Notes: generated by a model not told the origin, from the letters alone. A stretch of DNA of 64,000 nucleotides from Euhalothece natronophila Z-M001 (GCF_007904085.1 NZ_CP042326.1:1054001-1118000); one strand, 5' to 3'. Numbered from the stretch's first letter, positions 54,352 through 63,299 are shown. Numbers and translations are program-made.

Positions 54352-55476
54352 ATGAGTAAGCTATACGACTGTATTATTGTGGGATCGGGACCGGCTGGAG
54401 CAAGTGCCGCTTATCATTTGGCTAAACGAGGACGATCTGTTTTAATCTTAGAAAAAGAGACACTTCCTCGTTATAAACCTTGTGGCGGTGGTGTCGCCCC
54501 AATTATTCAAGATTGGTTTGATTTTGACTTTTCTCCTGCTATTTCTTTAAAAGTATCTCTAAATCACTATACATGGAATAAAGGCGATCCCTTTGAAGCT
54601 GAGTTAAACCTTAAAGAACCGATTTGGATGGTAAGGCGAGATGTTTTTGATTACTTTATTGTCCAACAAAGCCAGAAACAAGGGGCGCAGTTACAAGAAA
54701 ATACTTTAGTGAAAGGAGTAGAATTAGAAACCGATAAAATTATTATTAAAACCGATCAAGGTGATTACACAGGACAATATTTAATTGCTGCTGATGGCGG
54801 AAGAGGTCCCTTAGCAAATTGGTTAGGATTTAAAAAGCGCAAACGAATTTTAGCAGGGGCCTTAGAAACAGAAGTTCCGATTAATCATCAAATTTCTCCT
54901 AAAGTTTACTTTGAGTTTGGACTGGTTAAGTCTGGTTATTTATGGAATTTCCCGAAAGCGGATGGTTATTCTATTGGAATTGGGGCATTTCATGATCGCG
55001 GTTCTCAAAATTTAAAGGAAATTCTTGCCGATTATGCACAACTATTTGCTGTGGATTTAAGTGAGGTTAAACATTACGGACATCCTATTAGTCTTTGGAA
55101 TGGGAATCAAAAATTACACAGCGATCGCGCTATTCTTGCAGGAGAAGCCGCTTGTGTCGTTGATCCTTTTACTGCTGAAGGAATTCGCCCCTCCATATTT
55201 AGTGGGATTAAAGCCGCCGAAGCCATGGATAAAGCCCTAGAGGGAGACAGTAAGGCTTTAGAAAACTATTCTCGCACTATAGCTGAAGAATGGGGAAAAG
55301 AGATGATTTGGGCGCAACGATTAGGGAAATTATTTTATCGCTTTCCAGCTTGGGGGTATCAAGTGGGCGTTAAACGAGAAAGTGCAACCAATATTTTGGC
55401 TAAAGTACTCACAGGAGAATTGCGCTATTCTCAAGTTGCTCAACGCGGAATTAAGCGATTAGCAGGGGTTAAATGA
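54352..55476 (+). CDS. Geranylgeranyl-reductase-family FAD oxidoreductase
   Basis: The protein has 374 residues. IIVGSGPAGASAAYHLAKRG binds FAD, RYKPCGGGV is the family substrate-side motif, and AGEAACVVDPFTAEGI is the second FAD motif. It is shorter than ChlP (about 400 residues) and probably a paralogue acting on other prenyl chains. It follows a symporter gene by 12 bp. Its stop codon overlaps an ATG of a small remnant frame (ATGA). Confidence 0.85.
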   Translation: MSKLYDCIIVGSGPAGASAAYHLAKRGRSVLILEKETLPRYKPCGGGVAPIIQDWFDFDFSPAISLKVSLNHYTWNKGDPFEAELNLKEPIWMVRRDVFDYFIVQQSQKQGAQLQENTLVKGVELETDKIIIKTDQGDYTGQYLIAADGGRGPLANWLGFKKRKRILAGALETEVPINHQISPKVYFEFGLVKSGYLWNFPKADGYSIGIGAFHDRGSQNLKEILADYAQLFAVDLSEVKHYGHPISLWNGNQKLHSDRAILAGEAACVVDPFTAEGIRPSIFSGIKAAEAMDKALEGDSKALENYSRTIAEEWGKEMIWAQRLGKLFYRFPAWGYQVGVKRESATNILAKVLTGELRYSQVAQRGIKRLAGVK

Positions 55477-55577
55477 TAAAAAATCGAGGAATTATTCTGC
55501 AAATACGGTATCAACTTGAACCCAACGGACAAGCCTTAAGGGATTTTCTGGCTTTCTTGCAAGAATATGGGGAATAA
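55473..55577 (+). pseudogene. Orphan 3' end of the two-helix coiled-coil gene
   Basis: A 34-codon frame, IKNRGIILQIRYQLEP to FLAFLQEYGE, copies the C-terminus of the protein encoded at 56757-57284. Most base differences between the copies are synonymous. Without the membrane and coiled-coil parts it is probably a relic. Confidence 0.6.
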
Positions 55578-55794
55578 AACAGTTATTAGTTGTAATTCTT
55601 GCATTAATTTCCCATTTTCAGCCAGCTAAAGAGTTGATTAGCCGTTAGTTCTAATTCTATTTCTGCTAAGACAGGAAGCACGTCGTTTTCTTGTCGCACG
55701 GAGGGAGCGCGATCGCGCCAAAAGACTAAAACACTCTCATCATCAGGATCAATTAACCAACCTAATTCACTGCCATTTTCAAGACAGGAGACAA
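55480..55794 (+). repeat. 315-bp duplicated segment, copy A
   Basis: It matches 57178-57499 with small indels. It contains the end of the coiled-coil gene on the plus strand and the end of an Uma2 gene on the minus strand. Confidence 0.85.
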
Positions 55795-56167
55795 TTTTAG
55801 CAATGACTTGGTTGGATTTTTGTTCTGGGGATAAAACCTCAATCACCCAGTTAGGAGGAAGAGAAAATCGATCTGGAACTTGTCCATCAGAGAGAAAAGG
55901 AATATTTTGCCATCGGAAGACAGCAATATCAGGAACAATGGAACGATTGGCAAAAGTGCATCTCAGTTCAGGAAATGCATAAGCAATCTTTTTATCTTCA
56001 GTGACGAGGTTAATTTCATGACTCAGTTTTCCTTGCAAACGACTATGTCTTCCTTTCGGCATCGGTTTTTGAATAATTTCCCCAGCGATGAATTCGCTTG
56101 CGGGTTTGGTTTCGGGAAGTTGTAGGAATTCTTCTAAGGTAATAGGTTTAGAGGAGGTAGTGGTCAT
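55604..56167 (-). CDS. Uma2-family (DUF820) PD-(D/E)xK nuclease-like protein
   Basis: The protein has 187 residues from ATG 56167; a TTG at 56179 would add four. ITLEEFLQLPETKPASEFIA, RCTFANRSIVPDIAVFRW and WVIEVLSPEQKSNQV carry the expected acidic residues. ELGWLIDPDDESVLVF is the last core strand pair. The 3' half is duplicated as a decayed fragment at 57.3-57.5 kb. Role unknown. Confidence 0.9.
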   Translation of the reverse strand: MTTTSSKPITLEEFLQLPETKPASEFIAGEIIQKPMPKGRHSRLQGKLSHEINLVTEDKKIAYAFPELRCTFANRSIVPDIAVFRWQNIPFLSDGQVPDRFSLPPNWVIEVLSPEQKSNQVIAKIVSCLENGSELGWLIDPDDESVLVFWRDRAPSVRQENDVLPVLAEIELELTANQLFSWLKMGN

Positions 56168-56254
56168 AATCACTATCAATAAGGGAAAACCTTGATCTAA
56201 TCTTTCCTCTATTGTAAGAGGGCAGAATTATTGTTCGAGAGGAATCAAGTTATC

Positions 56255-56746
56255 TTAGGTGGTGGCTGTCATGGCAGAAATTGCACTTTGACTGCCGAAA
56301 ACAACGGTTCCGATCACGCGGGAACGTCTCATGTGATAGTCAGAAGTGATTAAGTAAACATGGTGGATGTCATTTTCTTTGAGGGGTTCCACCATGGTAG
56401 TGAAGTTAGTGACAGTATCAGTAGCGCGATCGTCAGAGTGGAGACGGTTGGTATCAATTCCAGCTTCTTTGAAGGTTTCACGGGCACTACTAGAACCGAC
56501 AGAAAGCCAGACTGGCAGTTCGGGATATTTTTAAGCCAATTCACTGGCAGTGCGATGGCGATCTCGGTTACAACTTAAAACTAGGATAGCTTCTGGTTCA
56601 GGAACTTGGAGATAGGTTAGCATAATCTGAAGTGGAATAGCGCCTAAAACAGTGATGATAAAAGTGACAATGATTAGCAGAAAGAGACGAGGAAATTTCT
56701 TAGCTCGAGGCAACATTGTTCTTTTTCGATTCAGGGAATGAGACAA
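56255..56746 (-). pseudogene. DUF218 (YdcF/SanA-like) gene with internal stop
   Basis: An N-terminal membrane helix (FLLIIVTFIITVLGAIPLQI) precedes PEPEAILVLSCNRDRHRTASE. A TAA at 56531-56533 then interrupts the frame, which continues in phase with PVWLSVGSSSARETF, DTVTNFTTMVEPL and VYLITSDYHMRRSRVIGTVV. The usual C-terminal end is missing. It is a pseudogene unless the stop is read through. Confidence 0.8.
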
Positions 56747-56756
56747 TTAGGCAAAC

Positions 56757-57284
56757 ATGGATTCAGTTTTTGCTAGAATGGACTCATCCCAAGGAAAAAT
56801 TTGGTTAAACTTTCTCTCCCTATTACCCAGTACCATCTTAACGGTACTAACCATAGCTATCGCATTTCTGAGGTTTTATGACCAAGAAGACTTCACCTTC
56901 CTCGCAACAATTGAACAACCGCGAGTCTGGAGTAACCGACTCACCGTGGCAGCCCTCGTGGTGGCGTTGGTTGCTTTCGGCGTTGAGTGGGACCGTCGAA
57001 ATCGAGAAGCAGCACGCGAAGCAGAATCAGAAAGAAGAAGAAGCGCAGAGGAAACACGAGCAGAGAATGAAAGAATTGAGAGAAGACAGCGAGAAATACA
57101 GCGCGATCGCGCAACAGCTGAAGAAAGAGAACGAGCAGCTGAGGAAAGAGAACGAGCAGCTCGCCGAGCTCGAATCCAAAATCGAGGAGCTATTTTACAA
57201 ATACGGTATCAACTCGAACCCAACGAAGCCAACAGACAAGCCTTAAGGGATTTTCTGGCTTTTTTGCAAGAATATGGGGAGTAA
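56757..57284 (+). CDS. Two-helix membrane protein with Arg/Glu coiled coil
   Basis: The protein has 175 residues. Two membrane helices (about 16-40 and 62-80) are followed by a very charged helix (about 80-140) rich in Arg and Glu and a conserved end, ILQIRYQLEP to FLAFLQEYGE. Another frame of the same stretch also encodes a plausible coiled coil (56878-57246). The duplicated 3' end at 55.5 kb differs mainly at third positions of this frame, so this frame is the selected one. Function unknown. Confidence 0.65.
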   Translation: MDSVFARMDSSQGKIWLNFLSLLPSTILTVLTIAIAFLRFYDQEDFTFLATIEQPRVWSNRLTVAALVVALVAFGVEWDRRNREAAREAESERRRSAEETRAENERIERRQREIQRDRATAEERERAAEERERAARRARIQNRGAILQIRYQLEPNEANRQALRDFLAFLQEYGE

Positions 57285-57499
57285 AACAGTTATTAGTGGT
57301 AATTCTTGGATTAATTTCCCATTTTCAGCCAGCTAAAGAGTTGATTAGCTGTTAGTTCTAATTCTATTTCTGGTAACATAGGAAGCACATCGGTTTCTTG
57401 TCGCAGGGAAGGAGCGCGATACGATAAAGACTAAAACACTCTCATCATCGGGATCAATTAACCACGCTAATTCACTGCCATTTTTAAGATAGGAGACAA
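57178..57499 (+). repeat. 315-bp duplicated segment, copy B
   Basis: Partner of 55480-55794. It ends at AGGAGACAAAATTGCACTTT; a similar AAATTGCACTTTGA string occurs in the DUF218 pseudogene at about 56279. Confidence 0.85.
57311..57499 (-). pseudogene. Decayed 3' end of an Uma2 gene
   Basis: This minus-strand fragment corresponds to the last 60 or so residues of the Uma2 protein at 55604 (LIDPDDESVLVF ... NQLFSWLKMGN). A disruption at about 57418-57428 replaces the HIP1-containing GCGATCGCGCCA. There is no start. Confidence 0.75.
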
Positions 57500-57518
57500 A
57501 ATTGCACTTTGAGCTTAA

Positions 57519-58523
57519 TTAATTAGAGTAACTTGTTTGACGAATTAGAATCGTTTCCCCGATCGCGATCGCGCTAGCTACTAATAATAAGGTAATTCCT
57601 GCACCGAAAAGTCCCAAAAAACTGATACAAATTCCACTAATAGCGGTAATAATGATATAAGAAAGGGCAACTTGTTGATGAGACCAGCCTTGTTTTTGTA
57701 AGCGTTGATAGAGGTGACTGCGGTGGGCTTGAAAGATGTTTTCTCGACGAAGGAGACGACGCACTAGAGTGTAAATGGCATCACCAACAAGGGGAAGGGT
57801 AATAGCGACAGCTGACCATGCTTGGGTGGTGGGAACATCGGGAATGAGCAGTGATAGCGCGATCGCGCTTCCTAAAATAGTACTACCAGCATCACCCATA
57901 AAAATTGTCGCTGGTGACCAATTCCACCATAAAAAGCCAATTAAAGCAGCCACTAACAGCCATAAAAATGGTTGATCCAGATAAATAGCGAGAAACGCCA
58001 TTTGAGTAGCACTGACTCCAGCAACTAAGCCATCTAACCCATCCATAAAATTGTAGAAGTTGATGAAGGCAGTGAAACCAATGAGAGTAAGAGTTAAGGC
58101 AAGTATAACACCTAGATTGCCCCATGGGGTAAGCCAAGGTTGGGGAAAAGAACCAAATACAGAAACAGCGATCGCGCCTGAGATTAGTTGTACCAGATAG
58201 CGAATCCTGGCTTTTACGCCTTGGCGATCATCAATCAAACCGACGATCGTTAAGGGGGTTAGAACTAGCCATATTCCTAGCCACTGTTGCTGAGTTAAGC
58301 CTAAAAGGAAAGTTGGTTGATTAAAAGATAACAAAAGCGCGATCGCGCTAATAATAGCAAAAGCAAGGATAAAGCCTAGCCCGCCACCACGGGGAGTTGG
58401 TTGGGTATGAGAACTACGAGCATTAGGGATATCTAATAATAGTTGGCTAAAACGTTGTTTAATGAGGGCAACAGTAGTTAAACTCAGCAAAAAACTAAGA
58501 AGACAGAGAGAAATTAAAACCAT
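57519..58523 (-). CDS. MraY/WecA-family phospho-sugar transferase
   Basis: This 334-residue integral membrane enzyme transfers a sugar phosphate from a UDP-sugar to undecaprenyl phosphate, starting surface glycan synthesis. It has about ten helices. RSSHTQPTPRGGGLGFILAF is the N-terminal signature, and the catalytic Asp motifs are IGLIDDRQGVKARIRY and NFYNFMDGLDGLVAG. FMGDAGSTILG follows. It is of WecA/TagO type rather than MraY. With the epimerase and glycosyltransferase downstream on the same strand it suggests a polysaccharide locus. Confidence 0.9.
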   Translation of the reverse strand: MVLISLCLLSFLLSLTTVALIKQRFSQLLLDIPNARSSHTQPTPRGGGLGFILAFAIISAIALLLSFNQPTFLLGLTQQQWLGIWLVLTPLTIVGLIDDRQGVKARIRYLVQLISGAIAVSVFGSFPQPWLTPWGNLGVILALTLTLIGFTAFINFYNFMDGLDGLVAGVSATQMAFLAIYLDQPFLWLLVAALIGFLWWNWSPATIFMGDAGSTILGSAIALSLLIPDVPTTQAWSAVAITLPLVGDAIYTLVRRLLRRENIFQAHRSHLYQRLQKQGWSHQQVALSYIIITAISGICISFLGLFGAGITLLLVASAIAIGETILIRQTSYSN

Positions 58524-58572
58524 AATTCAGGAAGGCGATTAAGTTTTATTTTAGAGTTGATAATGATGTTTA

Positions 58573-58795
58573 TTATGGCAAAATTGTCGTTTCACTTGGC
58601 AATATATAGGTAGAAAATTTGGGCTTTAAACTGGCTCCAGTGCGACCTGTAAATATCCAAACTAAGGAACGAGTGAAATCACGAGCTGCGCGCATTTTAG
58701 TTTCTGTATCTCGTTCTGAGGCAACTTCTAAAGGGGTAAAGATAATCCCTCGACTGCCAAAAACAACGGTTCCAATTGCGCGGGGGTAGTACTGA
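58573..58795 (-). pseudogene. C-terminal fragment of a DUF218-like gene
   Basis: The frame reads RAIGTVVFGSRGIIFTPLEV, then ERDTETKMRAARDFTRSLVW, and ends LPSETTILP with a stop at 58573. It matches and extends the truncated end of the DUF218 pseudogene at 56.3 kb (IGTVVFGS). It has no start or N-terminal domain. Confidence 0.6.
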
Positions 58796-58871
58796 ATAGT
58801 AATGGTAAGCTAGAAGAATGTGGTTTGCTTGTCGCGGGGGAAAATTAGGTTGAGCTTCTATATTTAGTTTT

Positions 58872-59825
58872 CTAAGGTTTGCTCTTAATAAACCAATCCA
58901 CGGTATGTTGTAAGCCTTCAGTTACTGAAAATGGGGGGTTCCAATCAAGGGTGGTTCTAATTTTGTTGTTATCAACGGTAAGAGAGCCTGCTAAACGTTT
59001 AATTGTGTCTTCTTTGCCTAGTGGTTTAGCGATCACAGTTAGGAATTGAGGGGTAATGGGAATTAACATGGGAGATTTTCCCATGGCTTTACCGAGTTGG
59101 TTGATTAAACTAGGGGTTGATAAGTCTTCTCCATCACTAATCAGGAAGGTTTGGTTTTTCGCCTTGGGATGGGAAATGCAGGTGGTTATGGCGTTAACTA
59201 AGTTACCAACATAAAGGAGGCTACGATGATTATTAATTCCTCCAAGGGGTAAAGGTAAGCCTGTTTTCACTAGTTTTAGCAAGCGTTCCATATTTCCAGG
59301 ATTATTGGGACCGTAAATTAACGGCGGACGTAAAATGGTCCAAGTCATGGTACTATTTTCACATAGTTCCTTGAGGGCTTGTTCTGCTTTTAGCTTACTA
59401 CGACCATAAGGGGTGTCGGGTTGACAAGGAAAGGTTTCGGTTAGTATTTGTTCACTTGTTGTTGCCATTGCGCCAATAGAACTCATGAATATGAAGTGTT
59501 TTACTCCCTGCGCGATCGCTGGTTTGACTAAGTTAGCAGTGGCTGCAGTATTAGTTTGATAAAATGCTGTTTCAGGATCAGTGGAGGTGTCTTGGAGGAT
59601 ATGAGCGCGGGCAGCAAGGTGAATAACGCAATCAACTCCTATTAAGGCTTTACTCCAGTCTGTGGTTTCGTCTATGTTATTAATTTGGATGGGGGTTACA
59701 TGTTGGGAAGTTTGAGGTGAGCTTTGGCGAGTGGTTATTTTGAGGGAGAAGTTATTTTGTTCTAGCTGTGGAAGTAAGTGGCTGCCAATAAAGCCTGTAG
59801 CCCCTGTTATTAAAATAGATTTCAT
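58872..59825 (-). CDS. NAD-dependent nucleotide-sugar epimerase/dehydratase
   Basis: This 317-residue extended-SDR protein has LITGATGFIGSHLLPQL for NAD binding and YGRSKLKAE for the Tyr-Lys pair, with FIFMSSIGAM for the Ser. It resembles WbpV/UDP-glucose-4-epimerase relatives in surface polysaccharide clusters. It overlaps the upstream glycosyltransferase by 4 bp, so the two are cotranscribed. Substrate unknown. Confidence 0.9.
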   Translation of the reverse strand: MKSILITGATGFIGSHLLPQLEQNNFSLKITTRQSSPQTSQHVTPIQINNIDETTDWSKALIGVDCVIHLAARAHILQDTSTDPETAFYQTNTAATANLVKPAIAQGVKHFIFMSSIGAMATTSEQILTETFPCQPDTPYGRSKLKAEQALKELCENSTMTWTILRPPLIYGPNNPGNMERLLKLVKTGLPLPLGGINNHRSLLYVGNLVNAITTCISHPKAKNQTFLISDGEDLSTPSLINQLGKAMGKSPMLIPITPQFLTVIAKPLGKEDTIKRLAGSLTVDNNKIRTTLDWNPPFSVTEGLQHTVDWFIKSKP

Positions 59826-60928
59826 TGTTTACCCTTCTCTGATAAAACTTCTTTATAAATGCTCAATGTTTTTTTTAGCATTCGTTCAAAAGTAAATTCC
59901 TTTTCATAACGTTCTCGCCCTGCTTTTCCCATTTTTGTTCTGAGATCGGGATTTTTAACTAAAAGCATTAGTTTTTCTTCTAAAGCTAGAACATTTTGAC
60001 GGGGAATACAAAACCCTGTCACACCATCTAATACTGATTCTTTAACGCCTCCTACGTCAGTCGCTACAACAGGTAAACCAGCTCTCATTGCTTCTAAAAT
60101 TGTTCGGGGAAATCCTTCCCAGTGGGAAATTAAAACGAAAATACTAGCTTTGGCTAAGAAATGCGATACGTCTGAAGAAAGACCTAAAAAGTTAACTCGA
60201 TCCTGAATTTCTAATTTTTTACTAAGGTGTTTAATTTCTTCTAAACGAGGGCCATCACCAATTAAATTAACTTCTACTTGGGGAATGTTTTTGATTGCTT
60301 TTAGTAAGGTCGAGTGATCTTTTTGCTGGTCGAATCTTGCAACCATAATAATAGATACAGGATTAGACTGACTGGGATCTGCTTTTAAGTTAGGTGATAT
60401 GTCTGGCATTCCATTATGAACTGTTGTCAGTTTTTTAGGATTCATCCCTGAAGCAATGCCAATTTGACGATCTTGTTCGGAGACACAAATAATACGATCA
60501 GCTAAGGGAGCTGCCATTACTTCTAAAGTACGGTAAATGCTTCTTTTGGGTTGAGGAACCCCTTTTGTGAAAGCCCAGCCATGGGCGGTAAAAAGACAAG
60601 GGATATTATTGAGTTTACAAGCAATGCGCCCTAAAATTCCTGCCTTACTAGAATGGGTACTGACGAGATCAGGATTGTAATGTTGAATGAGTTGTTTTAA
60701 TTCAGCAAGAGTTTTTCCGTCTTGATAAGGTTTAATGGGTTGTACTAAACTTTTGCAGGCAACATTGGGAATATCATACTGTTCTAAAACTTGATTATAA
60801 ATTCCTTTTTTGCCTGTTATTACTTGTACTTCTTCTCCTTGTTTTTTTAAGTAGTAAGTTGTGTCTCGTACATGAATTAGTGATCCTCCAAAAGTATCAG
60901 TTCTAGTAACGATAAATAATAATTTCAT
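59822..60928 (-). CDS. Family 4 glycosyltransferase
   Basis: The protein has 368 residues in a GT-B fold. The N-terminal domain has FGGSLIHVRDTTYYLKKQGE and HSSKAGILGRIA. The C-terminal nucleotide-sugar site has HWEGFPRTILEAMRAGLPVV with the conserved ExxxxxxE region, then ATDVGGVKE. It probably adds a sugar to a lipid-linked or exopolysaccharide chain. Acceptor and donor are not predictable. Confidence 0.92.
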   Translation of the reverse strand: MKLLFIVTRTDTFGGSLIHVRDTTYYLKKQGEEVQVITGKKGIYNQVLEQYDIPNVACKSLVQPIKPYQDGKTLAELKQLIQHYNPDLVSTHSSKAGILGRIACKLNNIPCLFTAHGWAFTKGVPQPKRSIYRTLEVMAAPLADRIICVSEQDRQIGIASGMNPKKLTTVHNGMPDISPNLKADPSQSNPVSIIMVARFDQQKDHSTLLKAIKNIPQVEVNLIGDGPRLEEIKHLSKKLEIQDRVNFLGLSSDVSHFLAKASIFVLISHWEGFPRTILEAMRAGLPVVATDVGGVKESVLDGVTGFCIPRQNVLALEEKLMLLVKNPDLRTKMGKAGRERYEKEFTFERMLKKTLSIYKEVLSEKGKQ

Positions 60929-61138
60929 TTCATATATGGCATTTTCAAATGGAATGTAAACAACATGAAAACTAAATGCTAAAATTTACTTTTACCGAAA
61001 AATCCTGCGCCCAATGTCCGTAAGCAATCCCATCTTGATGTTGTCGCCACCATCGGTGTTGCTTAAAGGCTTCATCAATCAGACTAATAAAGGTTTCTGC
61101 AATTTGGCTAGTTTGAGCCAATTTTAGGTTATTTTGAC
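60929..61138. other. Decayed coding remnant
   Basis: There is no intact gene. On the minus strand a short frame reads FISLIDEAFKQHRWWRQHQD and GIAYGHWAQDF. It looks like the end of a lost protein that I cannot assign. It directly precedes transposase relics. Confidence 0.35.
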
Positions 61139-61275
61139 TATCGCACTACCCAAGGAGTTGTGGAGGGTATCAACAAAAAAAATCAAGCTGATTAAAAGGA
61201 GAGCCTTTGGTTTAATAAGTTCGATAATTTTAGAAGAAAAGTGCTGTTACATTGGAGCTTTTGTTGCTAATTTGC
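61139..61275 (+). mobile_element. ISL3-family transposase C-terminal relic
   Basis: YRTTQGVVEGIN, then after a frameshift IKLIKRRAFG, and after another NKFDNFRRKVLLHW. This is the usual ISL3 transposase end. Two indels and the missing N-terminal part make it dead. Confidence 0.7.
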
Positions 61276-61500
61276 CATACTTACTTTAGAAGAGCCAAAA
61301 TTTCTAAGTTTTTTCCCACCACTCTGGAATTTTATCTTGGAAAGCACGACTCGTATGAATGGGAGCATTATCGATCACTACGACGGTTAGCTGTTCAATT
61401 TTTTCAGCAAAGTGAAGGCGCGATCGCGCTTTTTGGAAGTAGCTTCACTAATTCTCGACTTACCCGTTGTAAATCGGAGTCAAGCATTTCTTTCACGGTA
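61262..61500 (-). mobile_element. IS630-family transposase relic
   Basis: The minus strand encodes FAEKIEQLTVVVIDNAPIHT, then SRAFQDKIPEWWEK, the DDE region around the second Asp of IS630 transposases. A frameshift in an A run follows (NLEILAL in the next frame). The end is cut where the ISL3 relic begins. Confidence 0.65.
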
Positions 61501-61639
61501 ATTCTGTGGGAGTTGAGTTAGCCATTACGCCCAATTATTTGGAGATATAATTACCAAGCGTTTTCCACCAACATCTGTTGGCTTGCTAATTCTTCAGTAA
61601 TACCTTTGTTGTTATCCATGTCTAATCACACTTTGGTAT

Positions 61640-61925
61640 TATTGGTTGGCAGAACTTAGATTAGATTTTTTTCTAAATTTTACTGTTTCCTTAATTGTAA
61701 ACATACTACCCCCTCCTTTTTGTCGAGCGTCTCAATAATAAAGAAGCTCTACAGTGGAGGGACGGAGATCTGAATTGACCGTCAACGCCCAGCTCCTAGG
61801 CAAAACGTAATTTTTTTGTCTGTGTGCTGGAGCAGAGCTTAGCCCATCTGATCCTGATTGTCAACAAGCTAAACTAATTTTTAGAAGGCTATTTTTGATC
61901 GATTAACACAATTCACTCTTTATAA
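61640..61925. other. Intergenic region with unassigned structured stretch
   Basis: No recognised gene is present. Positions 61735-61850 are GC-richer, with possible pairing (GCTCTACAGTGGAGGGACGG and CCCAGCTCC). On the minus strand AAGGAGGGGG precedes ATG at about 61703 of a 21-codon frame (MFTIKETVKFRKK). It could be a decayed leader, and I cannot match it to a known riboswitch. Confidence 0.3.
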
Positions 61926-61964
61926 ATGACAAAAATGATACATTGTTCAAAACATGAATCTTTT

Positions 61965-63278
61965 ATGAATAAGAAGAATTATTTTTTCGTTAACTTTCGT
62001 CAAGTCATATTTTTGGTAAGCCTCATTATTTTAAGCTGTAGCTTACCATTGAGTAGTTGCACTCCTTTTAATGTTAACGGCTCAACTCAAAACAGAGTTG
62101 AATTAACCCTCTGGCATGGCATTAATCCGCCCCCGAATCGAGAAGTTTTCCAAGAGTTAGTTAATCAATTTAATGAGAATCATCAAAATATTAAGGTTAA
62201 TCCGATTTATATTGGTCAGCCTGACGGACAATTACCGAAAATCTTAACCGCGTTTGTCGGGGATGTTCCTCCCGATATGCTCTGGTTTGTTCCCCAATTA
62301 ACGGGGAAATTAGTTGATTTAGGGGCAATTCGATCTTTAGATGACTGGTTCAATGAATCACCATTAAAAGATGAAATAGAACCCGTTTTATTGGAAAGTA
62401 TGGAGTTAAATGGTCACATTTGGTCAATTCCTTTTGGCACTAATAATGCTGGAGTGTTTTATCGTCCATCTTTATTTGAAGAGGCTGGAATTGAAACTAT
62501 ACCTGAAACATGGGACGAGTTAGAAGAAACGGCAGAAAAATTAACTAAAGATTTTGATGAGGATGGACGCATTGATCAGCATGGGATGTTTTTATCTCTA
62601 GGAAAAGGAGAGTGGACTGTTTTTACTTGGCTTCCTTTTGTCTATAGTGCTAATGGTCAATTATTAAGCGATAATGGACAACCAAATTTAGTCAATTCGG
62701 GAGCAATTTCGGCACTTGAATTTGGGTCAAATTTAGTAAAAAATAATTGGGCAGTATTATCAGCGCCAGAACGAGGATATGAGTTGGATAACTTTCTATC
62801 AGGGGATGTAGCGATGCAAGTTACGGGGCCATGGACATTGGGACAGTTAAGTGATACAGAGATTGATTACGATGTCTTTCCATTTCCGAAAAAAGAACAA
62901 CAAGCTGCGGTGGTAGGAGGAGAAAATTTATTTGTATTTAAAACAGATTCTAAGCGGGAAAAAGCCTGTTTTGAGTTTTTAGAGTATGTTTTAAGTGAAG
63001 AGTTTCAAACTGAGTGGGCTTTACAAACTGGATATTTACCCGTAAATGTTAAATCTAAACAAAGTAAACGATATCAGGAGTTTGTGGAAGATAATCCTGT
63101 CTTGGAAGTATTTTTGAAACAAATGGAAGTATCAAAAGTCCGTCCAATTATTCCTAATTATAATCGCTTATCTGAAAATTTCGGTCGAGCAATTGAAGCG
63201 AGTTTATTGAGAGAAAAAGAGCCTAAATCTGCTTTAGAAGAATCGCAACAACGTTTAGATTTTATTTTTAATGATTGA
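61965..63278 (+). CDS. Family 1 solute-binding lipoprotein of a sugar ABC transporter
   Basis: The protein has 437 residues from ATG 61965; an ATG at 61926 would add 13. The lipoprotein signal ends LPLSSC with Cys at about 32. Then follow LTLWHGINPPPNREVFQELV, IWSIPFGTNNAGVFYRPSLF, and ETWDELEETAEKLT of the MalE/UgpB type. It binds a sugar or sugar-alcohol outside the membrane. A link to glucosylglycerol uptake, as for GgtB, is possible but unsupported here; no permease or ATPase genes are adjacent. Confidence 0.88.
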   Translation: MNKKNYFFVNFRQVIFLVSLIILSCSLPLSSCTPFNVNGSTQNRVELTLWHGINPPPNREVFQELVNQFNENHQNIKVNPIYIGQPDGQLPKILTAFVGDVPPDMLWFVPQLTGKLVDLGAIRSLDDWFNESPLKDEIEPVLLESMELNGHIWSIPFGTNNAGVFYRPSLFEEAGIETIPETWDELEETAEKLTKDFDEDGRIDQHGMFLSLGKGEWTVFTWLPFVYSANGQLLSDNGQPNLVNSGAISALEFGSNLVKNNWAVLSAPERGYELDNFLSGDVAMQVTGPWTLGQLSDTEIDYDVFPFPKKEQQAAVVGGENLFVFKTDSKREKACFEFLEYVLSEEFQTEWALQTGYLPVNVKSKQSKRYQEFVEDNPVLEVFLKQMEVSKVRPIIPNYNRLSENFGRAIEASLLREKEPKSALEESQQRLDFIFND

Positions 63279-63299
63279 TTTGAATTTATAGTAATAAAA

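Noticed and set aside
56878-57246. 122-codon coiled-coil frame overlapping the membrane protein gene
   Set aside because: The duplicated 3' end shows mostly silent changes in the other frame; kept as a finding, not as a gene.
61252-61521. 89-codon plus-strand frame
   Set aside because: It lies opposite the IS630 relic whose minus-strand DDE motif is recognisable.
61735-61850. Cobalamin riboswitch
   Set aside because: Only a CCACTGTAG-like string fits; the rest of the B12-box structure is missing.
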